DNA of 46,423 nt, from assembly GCA_051652785.1 (NCBI GenBank), contig JBOFUX010000042.1, forward strand, positions 1 through 46,423. Reading direction: 5' to 3'. A program made the translations under genes and the position numbers. The notes under the pieces are model-generated. The model was not told the DNA's origin, did not search any database, and saw only the letters and a program-made list of their open reading frames with translations. Source of the stretch: JAGNZR01 sp051652785. Lineage in GTDB: Bacteria; Fusobacteriota; Fusobacteriia; Fusobacteriales; Fusobacteriaceae. How positions within the stretch are numbered: the first letter of the stretch is position 1; each line of letters begins with the position of its first letter. Shown here in pieces: positions 24,781-32,813 of this stretch.

Positions 24781-24855
24781 CTAAATCCAAACCATAGAAC
24801 TAACTATAATGACAATAATAATTGCTAATATGTATTTGAATTTTTTTAACATCAT
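24781..24855 (-). CDS. ilv operon leader peptide (24 aa)
   Basis: A small ORF ahead of ilvD with an ATG-ATG start and a GGAG site 8 bp upstream. The peptide has 24 residues, of which 7 are Ile, 3 Val and 2 Leu, concentrated in ILAIIIVIIVSSMVWI before the stop. It lies between a good promoter and an intrinsic terminator. This is the classical layout of an attenuator leader, where ribosome stalling at scarce branched-chain tRNAs would stop the terminator from forming. The hydrophobic stretch would also suit a tiny membrane peptide, but position favours attenuation. Confidence 0.8.
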   Translation of the reverse strand: MMLKKFKYILAIIIVIIVSSMVWI

Positions 24856-24888
24856 AATATTTCTCCTTTTAATATTTTTATTTATATG

Positions 24889-24917
24889 ATAATACATTAA
24901 AAAAATATTAAAGTCAA
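24889..24917 (-). promoter_or_regulatory. Promoter of the ilvDBHC operon
   Basis: On the minus strand TTGACT (complement of 24912-24917) and TATTAT (complement of 24889-24894) are separated by 17 bp. The transcript would start about 25 nt before the leader peptide start codon. Confidence 0.8.
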
Positions 24918-24961
24918 TAAAAATTTTTATTTGTTTAATATTTTATTTTAGGAAGTATTTA

Positions 24962-24990
24962 TTGACTTTTTAATATACATATTATACTAT
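24962..24990 (+). promoter_or_regulatory. Promoter of ilvE
   Basis: TTGACT (24962-24967) and TACTAT (24985-24990) are 17 bp apart, divergent from the ilvD promoter; the two -35 hexamers are about 45 bp apart. Confidence 0.75.
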
Positions 24991-25007
24991 TGTTAATAAT
25001 ATGTATA
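24974..25007. promoter_or_regulatory. Inverted repeat over the ilvE promoter/5' UTR
   Basis: TATACATATTA (24974-24984) and TAATATGTATA (24997-25007) are exact inverted copies with a 12-nt gap. The left arm overlaps the promoter spacer just ahead of the -10, the right arm the early transcript. It may be an operator or an RNA hairpin before the ribosome site. Confidence 0.55.
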
Positions 25008-25023
25008 CTAAAGGAGGCGTTTT

Positions 25024-25944
25024 ATGATTGATGCTAAAAAAATATGGTTTAATGGAAGTTTGGTTGAACATGATGAGGCTAAAATTCATGTTTTATCACA
25101 TGTTCTGCATTATGGTTCAGGTTGTTTTGAAGGAATTAGACTATATGAGCTAAAAAATGGCGAATCAGGAATTTTTAGACTTGATGAGCATATAGATAGA
25201 CTTTTTGATTCATGTAAAATATATAGAATGCAAATACCTTATGATAAAAAAGAGATTAAAAAGGCAATTTTGGATGCAGTAAAAGCCAATAAACTTAAAA
25301 GTGGTTATATCAGACCTCTTGTATTTAGAGGTTACAATGAACTAGGAGTAAATCCCTTAAGAAATCCTGTGGAAGTAGTAATTGCAGCTTGGTATTGGGG
25401 AGCATATTTAGGAGAAGATGGACTTAAAAATGGTATTAATACTTGTGTTTCTTCTTGGAGAAGACCTGCACCTAATACATTGCCTTCTTTAGCTAAAGCA
25501 TCTGGAAATTATTTAAATTCACAACTTATTAAAATGGAAGCATTAGAAAACGGCTATGAAGAAGGTATTGCATTAGACTATTCTGGAAATATAAGTGAGG
25601 GAAGTGGAGAGAATATCTTTATAGTAAAAAATAACGAAATTTATACTACTTCCATGGGAGCATCAGCTTTAGCTGGAATAACGAGAGATACAGTTATAGA
25701 GATTGCAAAAAACTTAGGATATAAGTTGAAAACTGAAACTATACCTAGAGAATTTTTATATTTAGCAGATGAAATATTTTTAACTGGAACAGCTGCAGAA
25801 ATAACACCAGTAAGTTCTGTAGATAGAATTCTAGTTGGTAGTGGAAAGTGTGGTAAAATAACTAAAATTATTCAAGAGGAATTTTTCAGAATTGCCTCTG
25901 GAGAGAATGAAAAATATAAAAATTGGTTAACAGTAGTAAAATAA
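25024..25944 (+). CDS. ilvE: Branched-chain amino acid aminotransferase
   Basis: PLP enzyme for the last transamination step of Leu, Ile and Val. The 306-aa fold-type IV protein starts KIWFNGSLVEHDEAKIHVLS and has HYGSGCFEGIRLY. The PLP Lys lies in SLAKASGNYLNSQL, and the phosphate-binding motif is SEGSGENIFIV with GASALAGITRDTV following. ATG start with AAGGAGG. Divergent from ilvDBHC, so the whole biosynthetic set for valine/isoleucine after threonine deamination is grouped here; no ilvA or leu genes are in the window. Confidence 0.95.
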   Translation: MIDAKKIWFNGSLVEHDEAKIHVLSHVLHYGSGCFEGIRLYELKNGESGIFRLDEHIDRLFDSCKIYRMQIPYDKKEIKKAILDAVKANKLKSGYIRPLVFRGYNELGVNPLRNPVEVVIAAWYWGAYLGEDGLKNGINTCVSSWRRPAPNTLPSLAKASGNYLNSQLIKMEALENGYEEGIALDYSGNISEGSGENIFIVKNNEIYTTSMGASALAGITRDTVIEIAKNLGYKLKTETIPREFLYLADEIFLTGTAAEITPVSSVDRILVGSGKCGKITKIIQEEFFRIASGENEKYKNWLTVVK

Positions 25945-26019
25945 AATATTACTACTTTATTTTAAAAAAAATTTATTGTAAAAATTCCTATGTTAAAAGT
26001 GAAAAAGAAGGAGTTCGCC

Positions 26020-26535
26020 ATGGTAAAAAGAAAAAAAGTAATTATTCATGATTTGCCTGATATTTTATCAAGAGAATTGTTTTTATTTTTAAATGATGAT
26101 TATAAAATTATAAATGCTAATATAAAGTCTGCTAGTTGTAATGGTTGCTTTAAATGTTGGCTCCAAACACCAGGTATATGTCAATTTAAAGATAAATTTG
26201 AAAATATTGGAGAAATTATTTTTTCAAGTGAAAAATTAATTATTATTACTCAGTTACTCTATGGAGGCTTATCAATTCCTATTAAAAAAGTAATAGATAG
26301 ATCAATTCCAGGAATTACACCTTTTTTTAAAAAGAGATATGGCAAACTTCATCACTTACTAAGGTATAAAACACAAATATCGATTAAAACTATTTTTTAT
26401 AATGTAAAAAATTCTAGCAAAGAAGAAATTAAACAAAGTAAAAATTATATTGAAGCTATGAGTATAAATTACAACTCAATTCAGAATGAAATTATATATA
26501 TTAAGAGCATAGATTTTAGTAAGGTCAGTCTATGA
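26020..26535 (+). CDS. Flavodoxin-fold NAD(P)H-dependent oxidoreductase-like protein
   Basis: A 171-aa protein of the flavodoxin/NADPH-dependent FMN reductase superfamily. The CNGCFKCWLQTPGICQFKD segment (about residues 39-57) matches the cysteine-containing loop common in this group, and LIIITQLLYGGLSIPIKKVIDR is the following flavin-site strand-helix. The N-terminal phosphate loop is shortened and atypical (DLPDILSREL). ATG at 26020 is set by AAGGAG; an ATG at 25990 has no site. It overlaps the next gene by four bases (ATGA), so the two products probably act together. Confidence 0.7.
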   Translation: MVKRKKVIIHDLPDILSRELFLFLNDDYKIINANIKSASCNGCFKCWLQTPGICQFKDKFENIGEIIFSSEKLIIITQLLYGGLSIPIKKVIDRSIPGITPFFKKRYGKLHHLLRYKTQISIKTIFYNVKNSSKEEIKQSKNYIEAMSINYNSIQNEIIYIKSIDFSKVSL

Positions 26536-27299
26536 AAACTATTATTATTATATTAAGTCCACGAAAAAAATTTAGTGCCTCAATGTATTTTTCAAAAATA
26601 TTAAAATTTTTTCTATCAAAAGATGAGGTATTTATATTTGAACTTAAAACTAAAAACCAATATTTTCAATTGGAAAAAGAGCTCAAAAGTGCTAATAATC
26701 TTATTTTTTCTACTCCTGTCTACGTAGACACAATTCCAGCAACTGCTTTAGTCTATCTTGAAAAAATAGAAAATTATATTATGAATAAAAAAATTTCATT
26801 AAAAGTTTATGCTCTAGTAAATTGTGGTTTTTATGAAGGGGAACAGTGTGAACTGGCTCTTAATACATTTAAAATTTGGAGTAATAGATGTGGATTTATT
26901 TTTAATGGTGGACTTGGAATTGGCTCTGGTGTTATGTTATCTTTTATTAGAACACTTATTCCTCTTGGATTCATAACTTTTCTCCTTGAAATTTTTACTA
27001 AAATTTTCTTTAGATTTATTAATGATAATTTTAATGAAGCTTCTGTTTTGGATAATTTTTTTCCATATATATTTGTTATTCAAATCATTCTTTTTTTTCT
27101 TTGGAATATTGGTTTATTTTCAAATCTTTTTAAAATGGCTAAACAAGTAAAAGATGGTTTAGATATGAGTATAAAATATACAACAGTTTCTTTTTGTCCT
27201 AGATTTTTATTTGTTATACTAGCCTCTATTTATTGGATACTAGCCTCATTTATTTGGCATAAAGGTGCTTTTTGGAGATTACATAAAGAACCGAAATAA
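26532..27299 (+). CDS. Flavodoxin-like protein with C-terminal membrane segments
   Basis: A 255-aa protein. Residues 1-130 have a flavodoxin-like arrangement: IIIILSPRKKFSASMYF (flavin loop position), NNLIFSTPVYVDTIPA and YALVNCGFYEGEQ. Residues about 135-165, 180-200 and 225-245 are hydrophobic, suggesting membrane helices. ATGA overlap with the preceding flavodoxin-like gene indicates translational coupling. The pair may form a membrane-anchored electron-transfer or reductase unit; this is inference. Codon use matches neighbours. Confidence 0.65.
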   Translation: MKTIIIILSPRKKFSASMYFSKILKFFLSKDEVFIFELKTKNQYFQLEKELKSANNLIFSTPVYVDTIPATALVYLEKIENYIMNKKISLKVYALVNCGFYEGEQCELALNTFKIWSNRCGFIFNGGLGIGSGVMLSFIRTLIPLGFITFLLEIFTKIFFRFINDNFNEASVLDNFFPYIFVIQIILFFLWNIGLFSNLFKMAKQVKDGLDMSIKYTTVSFCPRFLFVILASIYWILASFIWHKGAFWRLHKEPK

Positions 27300-27305
27300 A
27301 AATAA

Positions 27306-27341
27306 AGAGAATCTGAATTTAACATGATTCTCTCTTTTTTT
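27306..27341 (+). terminator. Terminator after the flavodoxin-like pair
   Basis: AGAGAATC (27306-27313) pairs with GATTCTCT (27326-27333) and is followed by a T run. Confidence 0.85.
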
Positions 27342-27355
27342 ACTACTTTTCAGTA

Positions 27356-27541
27356 CTATACATCTTTTCTATTTTTGTAAGTCGTATGAAATAAATGATG
27401 AGCTCTTTCTTTTTCTTTATTTATATAATCTTCATACATAGCTATCATTTCAGGATTTTTATGAGATTTTCTAATTTTAGAAGTTTTATCTTGAGAATAT
27501 AAAACATTACTTCTCAGTTCTTTAAAATTAGAATCATTTTT
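27356..27541 (-). pseudogene. C-terminal remnant of an [FeFe] hydrogenase
   Basis: About 61 codons on the minus strand end at TAG (27356-27358). The translation carries ELRSNVLYSQDKTSKIRKSH, then KNPEMIAMYEDYI and ERAHHLFHTTY. This follows the pattern of the small C-terminal domain of Fe-only hydrogenases (LY..D....IRKSHENP...LY..FL......HELLHTHY). No start codon or H-cluster cysteine region remains; the frame meets unrelated sequence at about 27545. The intact hydrogenase must lie elsewhere, if it exists. Placement beside hydG-hydF fits the identification. Homology is from memory of the family. Confidence 0.65.
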
Positions 27542-27547
27542 TATAGA

Positions 27548-27841
27548 GTATTAATAGGGGGAAGAACAAGTAAGAAATCTCCTAGAGTTGGAAAAATATT
27601 TTTAGATTTTATAACTGAAGAAACTTTATTAGCTGTTCTTAAAAATTGGGAATCTTTTTCATCTCATGTATTAAATGGGTCACCTAAATATCTTCATGGG
27701 GGACATCTAATGGATATGGCTGGATATAAAATTTTTAAAGAACTTATGTTAAAAGATGTTAAAGTAAATTCTGAAGCAAAAATAGCAGAAAGAATTAACT
27801 GGAATGAAATGGAGTATAGAGCTAACTACAATGTTAAATAA
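27548..27841 (+). pseudogene. C-terminal remnant resembling anaerobic sulfite reductase subunit C
   Basis: A 97-codon open stretch ends at TAA (27839-27841) with no start codon or ribosome site. It begins abruptly with VLIGGRTSKKSPRVGKIF and includes VLKNWESFSSHV, KYLHGGHLMDMAGY and ERINWNEMEYRANYNVK. This resembles the tail of AsrC-type siroheme sulfite reductases, but the assignment is from memory. It is placed back-to-back with the hydrogenase remnant, as if a deletion or inversion had joined two gene ends. A terminator follows. Confidence 0.6.
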
Positions 27842-27847
27842 TTTAAT

Positions 27848-27890
27848 AAAAACAAGATATTTAAAAAATTAAATATATCTTGTTTTTTTT
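27848..27890 (+). terminator. Terminator after the AsrC-like remnant
   Basis: AAAAACAAGATAT (27848-27860) pairs with ATATCTTGTTTTT (27875-27887), followed by more T. A terminator that still fits the remnant's end suggests the 3' part of the original gene is in place. Confidence 0.85.
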
Positions 27891-27988
27891 TAATAAAAAA
27901 TAGTATAATTATTTAAATTAATATTATGATATAATTATACTAAATACAAATATATTTTACTAAAGACTGAGAAAGGAGATAACAAAAT

Positions 27989-29380
27989 ATGAAAAAAGAT
28001 GTAAACTTTATAAATGAAATATATATTGAAAATTTGTTAAAGGAAGCTGAAGAAACAAAATATGAAGAGATAGAAAGAATTTTAACTGCTGCTAAAAATA
28101 AAAATGGATTAACACATAAAGAGGTAGCATCACTTCTTGAAATTAAAGATGAAAAGCAAAAAAAAAGACTTTATAAGATTGCTGGTGAATTAAAAAAATC
28201 TATCTATGGAAATAGAATCGTAGTCTTTGCTCCACTTTATGTAAGTGACTATTGTGTAAATAATTGTACTTATTGTGGATACAAAAAAGATAATAAATTT
28301 CCTAGAAAAAAACTTTCAAGAGAACAAATACAAAACGAAGTTAAACTTTTAGAAAAAATGGGTCATAAAAGATTAGCTTTAGAGCTTGGGGAAGATCCTG
28401 TAAATCTTCCTATTGAATATACTTTAGAAGCAGTTGAGGCTGTTTATAGCACAAAATTTGAAAAAGGTTCTATAAGAAGAATAAATGTAAATATAGCCGC
28501 TACAACTGTTGAAAATTATAAAAAATTAAAAGCTGCAGATATAGGAACTTATATCTTGTTTCAAGAGACATACCACAAACCTACTTATGAAAAAGTCCAT
28601 CCTAAATCTCTAAAAGGAAATTATGAATATCACTTAACAGCGTTTAATAGAGCAATGGAAGGTGGAATTGATGATGTAGGTGGTGGAGTTCTTTTTGGTT
28701 TAGCTAACTATAAATATGAAATAATAGCTTTAATGATTCACAACGAATATTTAGAAAAAAATTATGGTGTTGGATTTCATACGGTTTCTGTACCCAGAAT
28801 AAAGAAAGCTGAAGGTATGAGTTTAGAAGAGTTCCCACACCAAATAGATGATGATACTTTTAGAAATATAGTTGCTATCTTGAGACTGGCTGTTCCTTAT
28901 ACTGGCATGATACTTTCTACAAGAGAAACAGCTGAGCTTAGAAGAGAATTAATTAAATATGGAATATCTCAAATTAGTGCAGGTTCATCAGCTGATGTAG
29001 GAGGATATACTGATAGAGAAGAAGGTAAAGCTAGAACTCAGTTTGAACTAGCTGATCATAGAACTCCTCTTGAAATTCTAAAAGAACTTCTAAACGAAGA
29101 TTATATTCCAAGTTATTGCACTGCTTGCTATAGAATGGGACGAACTGGAGATAGATTTATGCAACTTGCCAAAAGTGGAAACATACAAAATGTTTGTTCA
29201 CCTAATGCTCTTTTAACATTAATGGAGTATGCAATGGACTATGGAGATTTGGAATTAACAGAAAAAGTTAAAAAAGTTGTAGCTAGAGAATTAGAAAATA
29301 TAAATAGAGAAGATATAAAAAAATTGACAATTGAAAAATTAGAAAAGATTAAAAATGGTGAAAGAGACCTATATCTTTAA
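27989..29380 (+). CDS. hydG: [FeFe]-hydrogenase maturase HydG (radical SAM tyrosine lyase)
   Basis: Makes the CO and CN ligands of the H-cluster from tyrosine. The 463-aa protein has the radical-SAM Cys motif CVNNCTYCGY (C89, C93, C96). Its C-terminal auxiliary cluster cysteines are in SYCTACYRMGRTGDRF and NVCSPNALL, the pattern that separates HydG from ThiH. Internal motifs include ALELGEDPVNLP and FQETYHKPTYEKVHP. ATG start with AAAGGAG. hydF follows after 9 bp; hydE is not in the window. Confidence 0.95.
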   Translation: MKKDVNFINEIYIENLLKEAEETKYEEIERILTAAKNKNGLTHKEVASLLEIKDEKQKKRLYKIAGELKKSIYGNRIVVFAPLYVSDYCVNNCTYCGYKKDNKFPRKKLSREQIQNEVKLLEKMGHKRLALELGEDPVNLPIEYTLEAVEAVYSTKFEKGSIRRINVNIAATTVENYKKLKAADIGTYILFQETYHKPTYEKVHPKSLKGNYEYHLTAFNRAMEGGIDDVGGGVLFGLANYKYEIIALMIHNEYLEKNYGVGFHTVSVPRIKKAEGMSLEEFPHQIDDDTFRNIVAILRLAVPYTGMILSTRETAELRRELIKYGISQISAGSSADVGGYTDREEGKARTQFELADHRTPLEILKELLNEDYIPSYCTACYRMGRTGDRFMQLAKSGNIQNVCSPNALLTLMEYAMDYGDLELTEKVKKVVARELENINREDIKKLTIEKLEKIKNGERDLYL

Positions 29381-29389
29381 GGAGAAATA

Positions 29390-30577
29390 ATGAATAATAC
29401 ACCTAATTCAAACAGATTACATATAGGTATTTTTGGTAAAACTAATTCAGGAAAATCATCTTTAATAAATGCTATAACAGAACAAAACATATCCATAGTT
29501 TCAGAAATAGAGGGCACAACCACTGATTCTGTTACTAAAGCTATGGAATTTTTACCCTTTGGACCTGTTTTATTTATAGATACTGCTGGCTTAGAAGATC
29601 ATACTCCTCTAGGAGAATTAAGATTAAAAAAAACTTTAGAAGAACTTAAAAGATGTAATTTTGCTATATTAATAATAGATGCTTCTAAAATAGATTTCTC
29701 TTTTTATAAAGAACAAGAAAAACAATTTAAAAAATATAATATTTCATTTTTATTAGTACTAAATAAAGTTGACCTTATAACGGCTGGAGAAATAGAAAAA
29801 ATAAAAAATATTTTTCCTAAAGGAATTTTTGTTTCTACTTTAAATAAAAAAAGTATTTTAAATTTAAAAGATGAGATTTTAAAAGAAATACAAAAAGAAC
29901 AAGAGGAACCTAAATTATTAGGAGATTTAGTTCAATACAATGGAAAGGTTTTAATGGTCGTTCCAGTGGATTCAGAAGCTCCAAAAGGACGATTAATTCT
30001 TCCACAAGTTCAACTGATAAGAGAGTGTCTAGATCATGGGATAAAGAGTTATGTTGTAAGAGATACAGAGCTTCAAAGTGCCTTAGAAGATATAAAAAAT
30101 ATAGATTTAGTTGTAACAGATTCTCAAGCTTTTAAAAATGTTGATAAAATTTTGAATAATCGAGCTAAATTAACAAGTTTTTCTATTTTATTTGCAAGAC
30201 AAAAAGGGGATTTATTCTCTCTAGTTAATGGGGTAAAAACTCTAAAAAATTTAAAAGATAAAGATAAAATTTTAATAGCTGAAACTTGTACTCATAATAC
30301 ATCTCATGAGGATATCGGAAGAGTAAAAATACCTAAATTGATAAAAAAATATTCCGGAAAAGATATTAAATTTGATTTTGTTGCAGGAAAAGATTTTCCT
30401 GCAAATCTCTCTGAATATTCCTTAGTTATTCATTGTGGAGCTTGTATGATAAATAAAAAACTTATGCAAAATCGTATTGATGATTCTTTAAAGTGTAAAG
30501 TTCCCATAACAAATTATGGCTTAGTTATTGCAGAAATTACTGGAATTTTAGATAAATCATTGGAAATATTTAAATAG
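29390..30577 (+). CDS. hydF: [FeFe]-hydrogenase maturation GTPase HydF
   Basis: Scaffold GTPase on which the diiron subcluster is built and handed to HydA. The 395-aa protein has an N-terminal GTPase domain with P-loop GKTNSGKSS (15-23), EGTTTDSV switch, DTAGLEDH and NKVD. A middle dimerisation region is followed by the cluster-binding domain with AETCTHN and VIHCGACMINKK, giving the expected CxH...HCxxC ligands. ATG start with AAGGAG. It forms an operon with hydG and ends at a strong terminator. Confidence 0.95.
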   Translation: MNNTPNSNRLHIGIFGKTNSGKSSLINAITEQNISIVSEIEGTTTDSVTKAMEFLPFGPVLFIDTAGLEDHTPLGELRLKKTLEELKRCNFAILIIDASKIDFSFYKEQEKQFKKYNISFLLVLNKVDLITAGEIEKIKNIFPKGIFVSTLNKKSILNLKDEILKEIQKEQEEPKLLGDLVQYNGKVLMVVPVDSEAPKGRLILPQVQLIRECLDHGIKSYVVRDTELQSALEDIKNIDLVVTDSQAFKNVDKILNNRAKLTSFSILFARQKGDLFSLVNGVKTLKNLKDKDKILIAETCTHNTSHEDIGRVKIPKLIKKYSGKDIKFDFVAGKDFPANLSEYSLVIHCGACMINKKLMQNRIDDSLKCKVPITNYGLVIAEITGILDKSLEIFK

Positions 30578-30610
30578 TATTTTAGTTAAAATTTTAATAA
30601 AAATACTACA

Positions 30611-30651
30611 AAAAATGAGTAAATTTAAACTATTTAAATTTACTCATTTTT
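30611..30651 (+). terminator. Terminator after hydF
   Basis: A perfect 17-bp stem (30611-30627 with 30635-30651) with ATGAGTAAATTTA in the arm and flanking A/T runs. Confidence 0.85.
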
Positions 30652-30718
30652 ATATAAATTTTTTACACTATTTTTAGTTTTATATAAAATTTCAAATACT
30701 TAATATTTAAAATTTATT

Positions 30719-31672
30719 CTATGACCAACTTTCAATTCTTGTTTGTAAATTTGCTCTAGCAATCTCTAATCCTGAAACTAGCTCATCTATAATATCCTTT
30801 GTAGAAGATTCTTTTGTCACCATAGCAGCTACCTGTCCTGCCATAACACTTCCTTCAACTATATCTCCATCAACAACGGCTAATTTTAATTTACCTTTTC
30901 CTAGTTCTTCTATTTCCTCTTTAGAGGCACCACATTTTTCTCTTTCTAATATCGCTTTAGTTAGCTTATTTTCTAAAACTCTAACAGGATGTCCAGTAAA
31001 ATTACCTGTTACTACACTAGATCTGTCTTTAGCTTTTATCACAGCTGCTTTATATTTTTCATGTACTAAACATTCATAAGCAGTTAAAAATATAGTACCT
31101 GCCTGAACTCCTGAGGCTCCCATTGAAAGAACAGCTAAAAATTGTTCTCCACTAGCTACCCCTCCAGCAGCTATAACAGGAATATTAACTGCTGCTGCTA
31201 CTTGAGGTAAAAGAGCCATTGTTGTAAGTTCTCCAATATGACCACCAGCTTCCATTCCTTCAGCTATTACAGCGTCAGCACCTATTTTTTCCATTCTTTT
31301 AGCTAGAGCAACTGAAGCTATAACAGGAATAACTTTTATCCCTGCAGCTTTTAATTTTTCCATATATGGTCCTGGATTTCCTGCACCAGTAGTAACAACT
31401 GAAATTTTTTCCTCTATGCAAACATCAATTTGCTGTGCTACATCTGCCATCATCAACATAAGGTTTACCCCGAAAGGGTTTGATGTAATTGATTTTGCCT
31501 TTTGGATATTAGCTCTTAGTATATCAATAGGCATTCCACCTCCTGCTATTATCCCCAATCCTCCTGCTTTTGATACATGACCAGCTAAATTCCCTTCTGA
31601 AATCCAAGCCATTGCTCCTTGAATTATTGGATACTTAATCCCTAGTAGTTTGCAAATTTGATTGTTTTGCAT
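30719..31672 (-). CDS. fabK: Enoyl-ACP reductase FabK / 2-nitropropane dioxygenase family
   Basis: FMN-dependent reduction of enoyl-ACP in fatty acid elongation. The 317-aa TIM-barrel protein begins CKLLGIKYPIIQGAMAWIS and has GGLGIIAGGGMP, NPFGVNLMLM, AVIAEGMEAGGHIGE and PVIAAGGVASGEQF, all in FabK order. The His in GGHIGE is the family's conserved active-site region. ATG start after AGGAGG. It follows a related oxidoreductase gene by 30 bp. Nitronate monooxygenases share this fold, but the motifs and length favour FabK. No other fab gene is present. Confidence 0.85.
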   Translation of the reverse strand: MQNNQICKLLGIKYPIIQGAMAWISEGNLAGHVSKAGGLGIIAGGGMPIDILRANIQKAKSITSNPFGVNLMLMMADVAQQIDVCIEEKISVVTTGAGNPGPYMEKLKAAGIKVIPVIASVALAKRMEKIGADAVIAEGMEAGGHIGELTTMALLPQVAAAVNIPVIAAGGVASGEQFLAVLSMGASGVQAGTIFLTAYECLVHEKYKAAVIKAKDRSSVVTGNFTGHPVRVLENKLTKAILEREKCGASKEEIEELGKGKLKLAVVDGDIVEGSVMAGQVAAMVTKESSTKDIIDELVSGLEIARANLQTRIESWS

Positions 31673-31702
31673 AGTTTAATTCCTCCTAATTTAGAAATAT
31701 TT

Positions 31703-32638
31703 TTATATAAATATTTCTTTAAAATCATTAAATATTTCTTTTACACTTTTTATTGAGTTAATTTTCCATGCATCTTTACCTGCAAATATTACTCCTTCTT
31801 CAATATTCCCTTCATGTGCAATTACAAGACGATCATTTACACAAAATTTATAACTACAGTATTTCAAACATTTTGTACATGTTTTAGGGGATATATCTTT
31901 TTCATCATTAAAAAGTTTTTTAACAAATGAAGTTTTTATTGCATTAGCGGGAAGTCCAGCAGAACTCATAATTGTTACAATATCTCCTTCTTTTGCATCT
32001 AAATATGTCTGTTTAAATACATCAGAAACTTCACATTCTGTGGAAGCAATAAACCTACTTCCCATTTGAATCCCATTAGCTCCTAAATCTAACATTCTTT
32101 TTCCATCTTCAGGAGTAATAATTCCACCAGCACCAAAAACAGGGATAGTTACATTATCCACAACATCTTTAATTATATCCCATGAATCAAGCTCGGTACC
32201 TAAATGTCCACCAGCATTCCCTCCTTCGACAACTATAGCACTTGCTCCTAGTTTTTGAGCAAGCTTAGCTAATTTTGCAGAAGATACTATTGGAAATATT
32301 TTAACATCTGTTCCTTTTACCATTTCATATACATCTCTTGAAAAACCTGCACCTGTTATTATAATATCGATTCCTGCATCAATTGATGTCTGAACCGCTT
32401 CAGCAAAGTCATTGGCAGCAAACATAATATTTACAGCTAGTGCTCCACTTTTGTTAACTATTAATTTTCTAGCTTTTTTTATCTCATTTTTTAATTCTTC
32501 CATAGGTATCGCTGTTCCAGCTATACAACCTATTCCACCCTCATTTGCAACTGCTGCAGCTAAAGTGCTTAAAGAACCTCTTATTGCCATTCCGCCTTGT
32601 ATTAATGGGAGTTGTATTTCTAAATTACCAAATTTCAA
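31703..32638 (-). CDS. FMN-dependent NAD(P)H oxidoreductase, nitronate monooxygenase family (YrpB-like)
   Basis: A 311-aa FMN TIM-barrel protein related to nitronate monooxygenase and to FabK. It starts LPLIQGGMAIRGSL and has GGIGCIAGTAIP, VEGGNAGGHLG and PVFGAGGIITPEDG. A cysteine group CTKCLKYCSYKFC sits in the last quarter (C-x2-C-x3-C-x4-C), known in YrpB-type members and possibly metal-binding. TTG start (32636-32638) set by AGGAGG. First gene of a two-gene unit with fabK, and clearly its diverged paralogue. Substrate unknown. Confidence 0.82.
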   Translation of the reverse strand: MKFGNLEIQLPLIQGGMAIRGSLSTLAAAVANEGGIGCIAGTAIPMEELKNEIKKARKLIVNKSGALAVNIMFAANDFAEAVQTSIDAGIDIIITGAGFSRDVYEMVKGTDVKIFPIVSSAKLAKLAQKLGASAIVVEGGNAGGHLGTELDSWDIIKDVVDNVTIPVFGAGGIITPEDGKRMLDLGANGIQMGSRFIASTECEVSDVFKQTYLDAKEGDIVTIMSSAGLPANAIKTSFVKKLFNDEKDISPKTCTKCLKYCSYKFCVNDRLVIAHEGNIEEGVIFAGKDAWKINSIKSVKEIFNDFKEIFI

Positions 32639-32813
32639 TTTTTTCCTCCTGTGATACTTTTTTTTTAATAAGTGATTCCTAATATTACCACTTCACAAAG
32701 TATAACATACGTTATTTTTAAAAGCTAGAATATAAATTTTAATATTCCATATAAATTATATCATAAAAACTCATAAAATAAAATAAAAAAATTTGCTTTA
32801 GAATTTAAAATTA

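Noticed and set aside
24646..24860. T-box riboswitch upstream of ilvD
   Set aside because: No T-box consensus (AGGGTGGNACCGCG-like) is present on the minus strand; a leader peptide and terminator explain the region.
31703..32638. Novel cysteine cluster in the FabK-like protein
   Set aside because: CLxxC-type cysteines near the C-terminus occur in known YrpB-type oxidoreductases, so this is not new.
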